Below, in pieces: positions 26,355-34,397 of a DNA stretch of 64,000 nucleotides (position 1 is its first letter; each line of letters begins with the position of its first letter). The stretch is from Enterococcus quebecensis (GTDB taxonomy: Bacteria > Bacillota > Bacilli > Lactobacillales > Enterococcaceae), in the NCBI RefSeq assembly GCF_001730365.1, contig NZ_MIKB01000013.1, forward strand, positions 124,001 to 188,000, read 5' to 3'. Position numbers and translations under genes: made by a program. The notes under the pieces are model-generated. The model saw nothing but the letters and a program-made list of their open reading frames with translations, was not told the DNA's origin and did no database searches.

Positions 26355-26852
26355 TTATTGAAATTTCCATTTTGTTTGGTCATAACCGCTAGCTTCACCC
26401 AACGTAATGTAACTCAATATACCCCCACCCCAGAAAAAAGTATTCAGAGGAACGCCATTATGGAATATATAAAAATAACCATCACTTCGTTTGTTGATTA
26501 CAAATGGCGTTGCGTTGCTCTTCTTATCTAAGTAAATATACCCTCTAGAACTAAAATTCCAGTAATCGTAGCCTTTTGTATAAGGATTAGCAGATCTTAT
26601 AGTATAGATGTTCAATCCTTTATGCTCTAAATAAACACCATCACTACTTGTACCTAGAACAGCGTATTCCCAATTCCCAGTCTCAAGGGTTCCTCTAAAA
26701 TTTCCTTTAAAATATCCATCCATTGTATAAGCACTCATTTTTACTTTACTTCCAGTTGGAGGAGATGCTTCAGCATTTTCTCCAAAGTATAATGCAACAG
26801 CTAGTAAGCTGCATAACAGTGCTAAAACACCTATTCTTTTTTTTACTTTCAT
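26355..26852 (-). CDS. Small secreted protein, possible beta-trefoil fold
   Basis: Secreted protein of 165 residues. The signal peptide is clear: MKVKKRIGVLALL, a hydrophobic core, and cleavage probable after AEA (about residue 29). The mature part is rich in Gly, Tyr, Phe and Trp with repeated strand-turn units such as GVYLEHKGLNIYTI and GYIYLDKKSNATPFVI. These resemble the fascin/lectin-type beta-trefoil pattern; this is an impression, not a family match. Monocistronic with a terminator. A surface-binding or toxin-like role is possible but unsupported. Confidence 0.72.
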   Translation of the reverse strand: MKVKKRIGVLALLCSLLAVALYFGENAEASPPTGSKVKMSAYTMDGYFKGNFRGTLETGNWEYAVLGTSSDGVYLEHKGLNIYTIRSANPYTKGYDYWNFSSRGYIYLDKKSNATPFVINKRSDGYFYIFHNGVPLNTFFWGGGILSYITLGEASGYDQTKWKFQ

Positions 26853-27007
26853 TTTTTACCTTCCTTCTTTCTCTTTGTGAAGTTCGTTACAATTTAATTA
26901 TAAATTATTTTTTCATAAACAGAAGTTCATAATTGTTCTTTTTAAACAAAAAAAAGAGCTTTTTGTCTGTATTATATTCATTAAAATAAAAATTATCTTT
27001 CTTTAAA

Positions 27008-27042
27008 CATAAAAAGCGAATGTCATTATAGACATTCGCTCA
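27008..27042 (-). terminator. ddh terminator
   Basis: Perfect 10-bp arms AGCGAATGTC and GACATTCGCT with loop ATTATA, followed on the minus strand by TTTTTATG. Confidence 0.88.
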
Positions 27043-27054
27043 TTTATTGACCTT

Positions 27055-28026
27055 TTATAATAATTCTTTTCTCAATTCTTCATCCGTACGGTCAGATAAA
27101 TACTTAGGTGCAATATCCAAAACTGTATACGCGCCAAATTGTTTTTCCTTAGCCAAACGGACACAAGCTCTAGCATAAGCCACTAACACGCTTGCCGTAA
27201 ATTCTGGATTACTTTCCAATTGTAACTTATATTCAATCACTTGTTTCGTATTTTCATGGGTTGTACCAGTATGAAGAACTGTTCCACCATGAGGCATTGC
27301 TTTATGGTTTTGATTTAACTCAGCTTGAGAAATAAAGTGAACTTCCGTGTCATAATCAGCAAAATAATTTGGCATAGAAATGATTTCTTCACGAATTCTC
27401 TGTGAATCTCTCTCGTCTTCTAGAACAACAAAACATTCTCTAAAATGCTTATCACGAGTCGTCAACTGTAGTGTTTCACCTGCTTTGAGTTTCTCAATCA
27501 CTTCATTGTTTGGAATCGTGTATTGAACTGCATCTACCACACCATCAATTCGTCTTAAGGCATCCGAATGCCCTTGGCTAACGCCTTTCCCCCAAAAGGT
27601 GTTGGTCTCACCATCCGGTAAAATACTTTGTGCATACAACCGATTCAAGCTAAACAACCCAGGGTCCCATCCCGTTGAGATAATTGAGGTCGTTTGGTTT
27701 TCCTTAGCCACTTGATCCACTTTAGCAAAATGCTCTGGAATTTTGGCATGCGTATCGAAACTATCTATTGTATTAAATAAATGCGTCCATTCTGGCGTTT
27801 GCGTTGGTAAATCTGTCGCTGATCCGCCACATAAAATACAAACATCGATCTCATTTTTTTTAGACTTAAGTTGATCCATTGTGAATGCTTGTCCACCTTC
27901 TGTTTCAACTGTTTCTGGTGCTCTTCTTGTAAAGATACCTACTAACACCATATCTTGATTTTGTTTGATAGCACGCTCAACGCCCCGACCTAGGTTCCCA
28001 TACCCGATAATTGCTACTTTTATCAT
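27055..28026 (-). CDS. ddh: meso-Diaminopimelate dehydrogenase
   Basis: NADPH-dependent enzyme that aminates tetrahydrodipicolinate to meso-DAP in one step, bypassing the succinyl/acetyl branches. It has 323 residues, the nucleotide motif IIGYGNLGRG at the N-terminus, substrate-site segments STGWDPGLFS and GVSQGHSDALRRIDGV, and the C-terminal signature ARACVRLAKE. With asd and dapA in this window it gives a short DAP/lysine route. It has its own promoter (28056-28085) and terminator. Confidence 0.95.
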   Translation of the reverse strand: MIKVAIIGYGNLGRGVERAIKQNQDMVLVGIFTRRAPETVETEGGQAFTMDQLKSKKNEIDVCILCGGSATDLPTQTPEWTHLFNTIDSFDTHAKIPEHFAKVDQVAKENQTTSIISTGWDPGLFSLNRLYAQSILPDGETNTFWGKGVSQGHSDALRRIDGVVDAVQYTIPNNEVIEKLKAGETLQLTTRDKHFRECFVVLEDERDSQRIREEIISMPNYFADYDTEVHFISQAELNQNHKAMPHGGTVLHTGTTHENTKQVIEYKLQLESNPEFTASVLVAYARACVRLAKEKQFGAYTVLDIAPKYLSDRTDEELRKELL

Positions 28027-28055
28027 ACTTACATTCCTCCACTTCTATGTCTCAA

Positions 28056-28085
28056 ATTATACCAAATGGAAAAGTCATTTGACAA
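28056..28085 (-). promoter_or_regulatory. ddh promoter
   Basis: Minus strand: TTGTCA (28080-28085), 18-base spacer, TATAAT (28056-28061). A partial dyad (CCAAATG...CATTTG) spans the spacer and may be an operator. Confidence 0.78.
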
Positions 28086-28132
28086 TTGGAAGTTACATAA
28101 GCAGACCATTTTGTAAAAATTCTTCTTTTGGT

Positions 28133-28813
28133 TTAACGATTACTATCTTGATCATCTTTAAAAACGTTTAACATTGAGAAATTTCCATGAATAGCCATTT
28201 TTTGAAGTAACGCATATGAAAGATTTACCCAAGCAAAACTTAATAAAAACCCTCCAAGCACATCACTAGGATAATGAACTCTTAAATAAATTCGACCTAA
28301 ACCAATCAACGCTACATAAACAACTAAGCCTATTTTTACATATTGATATTTTTTTGGATCAGTTGAATAAATTGTTTGAATCACTAACATTATTGAACAT
28401 GCTAGACACATTGCTAATAAAGAATGACCGCTAGGGAAACTATAGGAAGTCTTTTCAGCCAGTTGCTCTACATTCGGCCTTGTCCGTGCAACAGATTGTT
28501 TCAGTATGAAACCTAAGGCACTAACAACCAAAACATTACTACTCATCCAAAATGCTAACACCTTATAATTCTTTCGCCAAAGTGCAAAAGAAATAATCAA
28601 ACTCAGAATAAAAACCGGAACGATCGTAGCTGTTTTGGCAAATAGGTTCACCAAAGCAGTGATCACCTCACTAGGTTTCCAACTAAACTGATAAATAAAC
28701 GAATCGAACTGAATAAACCACGAAGCATTAGTAACAACTAAAAAAGTAAGTATTGAAAAAAGCAGGATACTTAAAATAGCAGGGGTGAATTTTTTTTCTT
28801 TCAATGTAGACAT
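28133..28813 (-). CDS. PAP2 superfamily membrane phosphatase
   Basis: Integral membrane lipid phosphatase of 226 residues, with the three PAP2 motifs in order: KQSVARTRP, PSGHS and GRIYLRVHYPSDV (two catalytic His). Five to six membrane helices are visible. Relatives dephosphorylate undecaprenyl pyrophosphate, phosphatidic acid or PG-phosphate. The ATG at 28813 has its purine-rich AAAGG immediately adjacent; a TTG at 28804 would be better spaced, so the true N-terminus may be three residues shorter. The gene lies directly behind an M-box magnesium riboswitch. Confidence 0.9.
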   Translation of the reverse strand: MSTLKEKKFTPAILSILLFSILTFLVVTNASWFIQFDSFIYQFSWKPSEVITALVNLFAKTATIVPVFILSLIISFALWRKNYKVLAFWMSSNVLVVSALGFILKQSVARTRPNVEQLAEKTSYSFPSGHSLLAMCLACSIMLVIQTIYSTDPKKYQYVKIGLVVYVALIGLGRIYLRVHYPSDVLGGFLLSFAWVNLSYALLQKMAIHGNFSMLNVFKDDQDSNR

Positions 28814-28873
28814 CCTTTCATTCCTAATTCATTATACTTGTGAAGGCGAAGATGTCATTTCATCATCTCAACA

Positions 28874-29077
28874 GAAAAAAGCCAAACCGTTTTTTCCTAA
28901 GACGTTTGACTTCCAATCAATCTCATCGTCTGAGTTTTAGCACTATACAACGTAAAGAACATTTCTTAGCTATTTTATGAAAAGCCTTAATTCGACAATT
29001 CCTGTTTTACACATTGGCGTCTTTCGACGTTTCTGCGCAATAGCTTATGTTTGTATAGGAGCCTCACCTAACAAGTT
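28874..29077 (-). promoter_or_regulatory. M-box (ykoK) magnesium riboswitch with terminator
   Basis: The minus strand carries, in order, the conserved M-box blocks GTTAGGTGAGGCTCCTATA (29059-29077), GCGCAGAAACGTCGAAAGAC then GCCAATGTGTAAAACAG, and near the end GTGCTAAAACTC (28932-28943). Directly after it, AGTCAAAC and GTTTGGCT form a stem followed by TTTTTTC (28874-28912), an intrinsic terminator. High magnesium should therefore stop transcription before the PAP2 gene. Confidence 0.9.
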
Positions 29078-29092
29078 TATTTATTTTTATAA

Positions 29093-29121
29093 ATCGTACC
29101 CTTTGATCATTTTTTTTTCAA
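29093..29121 (-). promoter_or_regulatory. Promoter of the M-box leader
   Basis: Minus strand: TTGAAA (29116-29121), 17-base spacer, TACGAT (29093-29098); RNA start would fall near 29086, just before the riboswitch. Confidence 0.6.
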
Positions 29122-29157
29122 GTTTTTTTATTTCTCTTTATTCTTTCTTAAATTAAA

Positions 29158-29206
29158 AGAAAAAAGGGACTCGTCAAAAAACTTTTGATGAGCCCCTCTT
29201 TTTAAT
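29158..29206 (-). terminator. Terminator of the ABC exporter operon
   Basis: Stem of GGGGCTCATCAAAAG against TTTTGACGAGTCCC with few mismatches, followed on the minus strand by TTTTTTC. Confidence 0.85.
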
Positions 29207-29235
29207 GTATTTCCTAATTTACGTTGATGCCTATT

Positions 29236-31083
29236 TTAATCCTCTACTTCTTCAAACTGTGAATTGTAAAGTGATGCATAATAACCACCTTCAGCAAGTA
29301 ATTCTTCATGTGTTCCTTGTTCTTTAATATCGCCATCTTGCATATAAAGAATTTTATCAGCATCTTTAATTGTTGATAAACGATGTGCGATAACAAATGA
29401 CGTACGCCCAGCCATTAAATTATTCATGGCTCCTTGAATCAATCCTTCTGTTCGTGTATCAACAGATGATGTTGCTTCATCAAGGATCAAGATTGGTTTA
29501 TCAGCTAAAATCGCACGAGCAATTGTTAGTAATTGTTTTTGACCTTGAGAAATATTGGAAGATTCTTCATTTAATTCCATATTATAGCCACCAGGTAATG
29601 TTTGGATAAAGTGATGAACGTGAGCAGCTTTCGCAGCTTCGTATACTTCTTCATCCGTTGCATCTAAACGACCATAACGAAGGTTCTCCATGATGGTTCC
29701 TTTAAACAACCAAGTTTCTTGTAAAACCATTCCAATATTTTTACGAAGATCTGCACGGTTAAAGTCTTTAATATTGTGACCATCTATTTTAATAGCGCCA
29801 GAAGTAACATCATAAAAACGCATCAATAATTTAACCATGGTTGTTTTACCCGCTCCAGTTGGTCCAACGATCGCTACTGTTTGGCCAGGATCAACATGTG
29901 AACTGAAATCATTGATAATGATTTTATCTGGTGTATAACCAAAACGAACATGTTCAAAGTCTACCATACCTTTTGCTTTATCAATTTTAACTGGATTTTC
30001 AACAGTTTGTTCTTCTTCATCCTCACCAAGAAATTCAAAGACACGTTCCGCTGCGGCTGCCATTGATTGAAGTAAATTAGATACTTGAGCTAATTGAGCA
30101 ATAGGTTGCGTTAAGTTACGAACATATTGGATAAATGCTTGAATATCCCCAACTGTGATCGAACCATTGTAAGCCATGATTCCACCAAAGATAGCAACGG
30201 CTACATAACCTAAATTTCCAACAAAGTTCATAATCGGCTGCATCAAACCAGAAAGAAATTGTGATTTCCACGCTGATTTAAATAAAACATCGTTTTGTTC
30301 TTTAAATTCTTTCAAAGCGTTGTCTTCATCGTTAAATAAACGTACGATGTTATATCCACCGATTGTTTCTTCTACTTTACCGTTAATCACTCCAAGGTAT
30401 TCTTGTTGTGTTTTAAAATATTTTTGTGAGTTTTTGACAACAATCATAATTAAAATCATTGAAATCGGTACGATCAAAATTGCAATACCTGTCATCTGTA
30501 CTGATATTGATAGCATCATTACAATAACTCCAATGATGGTGAAAGTCGATGTAATCAACTGTGTAATCGATTGGTTTAATGATTGACCAAGCGTATCAAC
30601 GTCGTTAGTGATCCTTGATAATACTTCACCTGTTGTGCGACTTTCAAAATAGTTCATCGGCATACGGTTGATTTTTTCTGATATTTCTTTCCGCATACGA
30701 TAGGTGATTTTTTGAGAAATTGTCGACATAATCCACCCTTGCATAATCCCAAAAAGAGACGCTACAAGGTAAAGCCCTAGCATAAATAGTAGGATGCCGC
30801 CAATTTTTTCAAAATCAATACCACCTGTGCCTTGATATTTTTTGATTAAACCATTAAATAATTCTGTAATGGCTTTTGATAAGATTTTTGGTCCCCAAAT
30901 ATTAAAAATAGTTGAGACAATTGCAAAGATTACTACAAAGAAAACAGGGATTTTATATGCACCAAGATAGGATAATAATTTTTTCAATGTTCCTTTGAAA
31001 TCTTTGGCTTTTTCTACTGGAGCAATGTGTCCAGGTCCGCCGCCACGACCGCCGCGAGGGCGATTTTGTTTTTGTTCTGACAT
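29236..31083 (-). CDS. ABC exporter half-transporter, catalytic subunit of a heterodimer
   Basis: Type IV ABC half-transporter of 615 residues. The N-terminus is Gly/Arg/Pro-rich (PRGGRGGGPGH), followed by six membrane helices and an ATPase domain. Walker A is GPTGAGKTT, the signature ISQGQ, Walker B ILILDEATS with catalytic Glu, and the switch IAHRLST with His. It is 15 bases downstream of the partner gene at 31099. Canonical residues here and degenerate ones in the partner match heterodimeric multidrug exporters such as LmrCD, TM287/288 or enterococcal Efr pumps. Substrate unknown. Confidence 0.93.
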   Translation of the reverse strand: MSEQKQNRPRGGRGGGPGHIAPVEKAKDFKGTLKKLLSYLGAYKIPVFFVVIFAIVSTIFNIWGPKILSKAITELFNGLIKKYQGTGGIDFEKIGGILLFMLGLYLVASLFGIMQGWIMSTISQKITYRMRKEISEKINRMPMNYFESRTTGEVLSRITNDVDTLGQSLNQSITQLITSTFTIIGVIVMMLSISVQMTGIAILIVPISMILIMIVVKNSQKYFKTQQEYLGVINGKVEETIGGYNIVRLFNDEDNALKEFKEQNDVLFKSAWKSQFLSGLMQPIMNFVGNLGYVAVAIFGGIMAYNGSITVGDIQAFIQYVRNLTQPIAQLAQVSNLLQSMAAAAERVFEFLGEDEEEQTVENPVKIDKAKGMVDFEHVRFGYTPDKIIINDFSSHVDPGQTVAIVGPTGAGKTTMVKLLMRFYDVTSGAIKIDGHNIKDFNRADLRKNIGMVLQETWLFKGTIMENLRYGRLDATDEEVYEAAKAAHVHHFIQTLPGGYNMELNEESSNISQGQKQLLTIARAILADKPILILDEATSSVDTRTEGLIQGAMNNLMAGRTSFVIAHRLSTIKDADKILYMQDGDIKEQGTHEELLAEGGYYASLYNSQFEEVED

Positions 31084-31098
31084 TCTATTCGCTCCTCC

Positions 31099-33480
31099 CT
31101 ACTCAGCTTCTTCTATGCCTAATTCATCATTGCTTAATTGTGACTGAGCAATTTCTTGATAGACTTTTGATGATTGCATCAATTCTTCGTGTGTTCCATG
31201 TCCCACTACACGACCTTCATTTAATACGATAATGTTATCAGCATGAAGAATCGTAGAGATTTTTTGGGCTACAATGATTTGTGTCGCACCTTTGATATTT
31301 TCAGATAAAGCTTTACGCAAAGCAACGTCTGTTTTGTTATCAAGAGCTGAGAAGGAATCATCGAAAATTAATATTTTAGGATTTTTAGCTAACGCACGAG
31401 CAATGGATAGACGTTGTTTTTGTCCACCAGAGACATTCGTACCGCCTTGAGAAATTTCTCTGTCGTAGCCTTTTTCGTTTGAATCAATAAACTCTTCTGC
31501 TTGAGCAATTTTAGCCGCTTTTTTCATTTGTTCATCTGAGATATCTGCATCACCAAATTTAATATTGGAAGCAATATCCCCTGAGAATAAAATTCCTTTT
31601 TGCGGTACAAATCCAATAATTTCATGTAATTTATGCAAACTCATTTCACGAATATCGATACCGTCAATGGTAATACGTCCACCGGTTACATCAAAAAGAC
31701 GTGGAATCAAGTTGACGATCGTTGATTTCCCTGAACCAGTTGAACCAATTAAAGCTGTTGTTTGCCCTGGTTTAGCCACAAAGTTAATATGATGCAGCAC
31801 ATCCTCATCAGCATCGCTGTACCGGAATTCTACTGCTTCAAATTTCACTTCACCTTTAAAGTCATGATCATCTTTGGGTTGTTCTGGATCTTTGATTGTT
31901 GGAACTGTTTCAAGAACCTCTTCTACCCGACCAGCGGCAACGTTGGCACGAGGTAAGATAATTGAAACCATTGACAACATCATAAAGGCCATAACAATCA
32001 TCATTGTGTATGTGATAAAGGCCATCATATCCCCAACTTGAAGTTGACCATTGTTCATATTATGTCCCCCGACCCAAACGATCAAGACAGAGATACCATT
32101 CATCATCAACATCATAATTGGCATCATAATAGACATCGCACGGTTAACAAATAATTGAGTTTTCATTAAATTGGTATTGGCTGTATCAAAACGTTTTTCT
32201 TCAAATTTTTCACGAGAAAACGCACGGATAACTGGTAGACCGGTAATTATTTCACGAGAAACCAAATTCACTCTATCAACCAAGTTTTGCAATGCTTTAA
32301 ATTTAGGCATTGTTGTTAACAGTAATGTCATAACTAAAACTAAAACAGCGGCAACAGCAACGCCAACAATCCATCCCATGCCGGTTCCAGTTTTATAAAC
32401 ATTGTAAATTCCACCTATACCTAAAATTGGTGCATATAAAACGATACGCATAATCATAACGATACCCATTTGCATTTGCTGAATATCATTGGTATTACGA
32501 GTAATCAATGAAGCGGGTGAGAATTTTTCCATTTCTGTGTTTGAAAATTGCAGTGTGCGTTCATATTGTCCCACACGTAAATTTCTTGCCACAGATGCAG
32601 CAACTAATGAAGCAATTAACCCAACAATGATTGCAGCAACAGCTGAAACAAGGGTTAAGAGGATCATTTTTGTTCCTGTTTTTACCATATAGTCTGTTTG
32701 AATTTGTTGTGTATTCATATCAAGTGCTTTGTATTCAGCCAGTGTTAATTGAATTCCCACTGTTTTCATCGAATCAGCACCTAGGTCGCCTAAACTCTCT
32801 TTGGTTGCTTTACGAGCAGCTTCTACTTTAGCTGGCATCGCTTCAGTTTTTGTTTTGATTTCATCAGCTAAAGTTTTAGCTTCCTCACCTTTTGCTTGGG
32901 CTTGTTGAGCTAACGTTTGGGCTTCTGTACCTTTTTTAGTAGCAGTAGCAATATCCGTTGCAGAGGCAGCCGCTTCACCAGAGGCCTTTGCTTGTTCACC
33001 TAAAGCTGTTGCTTCTTCGCCAAGTTGTTTCGCTTTGGCAGCATCTGCTCCAATCGTTTTATAGTCTTCAATAATTGATTTTGCTTCACTTCCACTCGAT
33101 GAATCTTTTGATTGAGATGATGCTAGCATCATCATTGGTAGATTAAAAATATCTGCTAGTTTAGCTTCTGTCATATCACCTTGAAGGTTCAATTTGTACA
33201 CTTCAACATCTTTTCCATCAATCTTTTCTGTTGCTTGTTTATAGTTATCTTCAACTATTTTTTTCTCATCATCGGTCATGAACATTTCAATTCCTTGAAG
33301 AGTTGTTTTTCTGATTTTTTCAGGAGTGGAGTATTCAAGCCCTCCTTGTTGAATACCGACATCGACAATACCTGATGTCAAGTTTGGTAAGCTTAAATCA
33401 CTATTTGCCTGTACGACTAAGAGCACAAGAACTGCGATGACCGCATACCAGTATTTGCCGAGATATTTGAAAATCTTCAC
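31099..33480 (-). CDS. ABC exporter half-transporter with degenerate site and long extracellular insert
   Basis: Partner half-transporter, 793 residues, about 190-200 longer than usual. The extra length is a soluble insert (about residues 40-270) between membrane helices 1 and 2, on the outer face. It contains an Ala/Glu/Lys-rich stretch with heptad-like spacing (from AAKAKQLGEEATALGEQAKA on) predicted to form a coiled coil. The ATPase has Walker A GSTGSGKST and signature VSGGQ, but Walker B reads ILIFDDSFS (Asp instead of Glu) and the switch AQKIST (Gln instead of His), so its composite site is non-hydrolytic. The start overlaps the MarR stop. Confidence 0.93.
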   Translation of the reverse strand: MKIFKYLGKYWYAVIAVLVLLVVQANSDLSLPNLTSGIVDVGIQQGGLEYSTPEKIRKTTLQGIEMFMTDDEKKIVEDNYKQATEKIDGKDVEVYKLNLQGDMTEAKLADIFNLPMMMLASSQSKDSSSGSEAKSIIEDYKTIGADAAKAKQLGEEATALGEQAKASGEAAASATDIATATKKGTEAQTLAQQAQAKGEEAKTLADEIKTKTEAMPAKVEAARKATKESLGDLGADSMKTVGIQLTLAEYKALDMNTQQIQTDYMVKTGTKMILLTLVSAVAAIIVGLIASLVAASVARNLRVGQYERTLQFSNTEMEKFSPASLITRNTNDIQQMQMGIVMIMRIVLYAPILGIGGIYNVYKTGTGMGWIVGVAVAAVLVLVMTLLLTTMPKFKALQNLVDRVNLVSREIITGLPVIRAFSREKFEEKRFDTANTNLMKTQLFVNRAMSIMMPIMMLMMNGISVLIVWVGGHNMNNGQLQVGDMMAFITYTMMIVMAFMMLSMVSIILPRANVAAGRVEEVLETVPTIKDPEQPKDDHDFKGEVKFEAVEFRYSDADEDVLHHINFVAKPGQTTALIGSTGSGKSTIVNLIPRLFDVTGGRITIDGIDIREMSLHKLHEIIGFVPQKGILFSGDIASNIKFGDADISDEQMKKAAKIAQAEEFIDSNEKGYDREISQGGTNVSGGQKQRLSIARALAKNPKILIFDDSFSALDNKTDVALRKALSENIKGATQIIVAQKISTILHADNIIVLNEGRVVGHGTHEELMQSSKVYQEIAQSQLSNDELGIEEAE

Positions 33481-33926
33481 TATTGGTCACCTTCCTCTTT
33501 AAGGGATATTTTTTGGGAGTAGTCTACGAATTTAGCAGTCAGGTCGATAAACTGTTTGGTGTCTTTTTCTCCCATGTGTTTAAAAATTTGAACAATCTTA
33601 TCGCGCATTTCTTTCTTTTGAAGCTTCGCTGCTTTCTTTCCACATTCAGTTAAAGTAACATTAATGCGGCGACGATCATTCGGATCCATCGTACGTTCGA
33701 TTTGACCTTTTTTTTCTAAACTACCTAAAACGACTGCAATGCGAGCACTAGATAAATTAAGGGATTCTGCGAGATGCTTTGGGCTGGTTGGTTCACCATA
33801 GCGATAAAGAAACTTGATGACAATGCTTTCACCTTGATTGCTCTTTTCTAATCTACTGAATGCGCTATGCCGATTTTGAACCATTAGACGCATAAGCTCT
33901 TGTTCGGCCTCTTCTGCAAATGACAT
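33480..33926 (-). CDS. MarR family regulator of the ABC exporter operon
   Basis: Winged-helix repressor of 148 residues. The recognition region PKHLAESLNLSSARIAVVLG and the wing DPNDRRRINVTLTE are typical of MarR. It heads the marR-ABC-ABC operon and its stop overlaps the next start codon, so it probably represses its own operon and responds to a pump substrate. The ribosome site AAAGGAGG is strong. Confidence 0.93.
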   Translation of the reverse strand: MSFAEEAEQELMRLMVQNRHSAFSRLEKSNQGESIVIKFLYRYGEPTSPKHLAESLNLSSARIAVVLGSLEKKGQIERTMDPNDRRRINVTLTECGKKAAKLQKKEMRDKIVQIFKHMGEKDTKQFIDLTAKFVDYSQKISLKEEGDQ

Positions 33927-33999
33927 ATGACTCCTCCTTTGTTCAAAATAATTGCTTCCACCATTAATAGCTAATAGTGTTAGTAATTAATACTGTTTG

Positions 34000-34028
34000 A
34001 TATTAACGCAAATAGCATTTATTGTCAA
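34000..34028 (-). promoter_or_regulatory. Promoter of the marR-ABC operon with dyad region
   Basis: Minus strand: TTGACA (34023-34028), 17-base spacer, TAATAT (34000-34005). Between the -10 box and the start codon, AT-rich imperfect dyads (AGTATTAATTACT, CTATTAGCTATTAAT) are likely MarR operators. Confidence 0.72.
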
Positions 34029-34295
34029 TAAAGTTAGTTTAAAATTATTGATGAATACGTTTTTATTTAAAAATAAGAAAAAAGTGTTGTGATTTTATTT
34101 AAAAGAAATTAATTTTCCGAGAGACGACCTGAGCTTGGACACAGTGTCTAACTAAATAATTACAGTCATTCTTCCTATAGATTTCAGCATTGATATAGAA
34201 ACAATATCATACCATTTACAGTTTAATTGAGAGTATTCATACAAAGTGTTTAACTCTTTATCCTCAACAGACTCTCTCTTCTAACTTTCAAACTC
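34029..34295. other. Intergenic stretch without a gene
   Basis: AT-rich DNA between the marR promoter and the lysin terminator. No ORF with a ribosome site, no tRNA, and no recognisable regulatory RNA was seen. Confidence 0.5.
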
Positions 34296-34348
34296 ACCTA
34301 AAAAAGACAAGTGAAAATCTTTTTAACGATTTTCGCTTGTCTTTTTTA
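34296..34348. terminator. Terminator of the lysin genes
   Basis: Arms AAAAGACAAGTGAAAATC and GATTTTCGCTTGTCTTTT (one mismatch) with an 8-base loop, with A/T runs on both sides. Confidence 0.9.
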
Positions 34349-34397
34349 TTTTTTGATAGTGTCCCAAACTCATCCATTTTAATCATTATTTATATAT

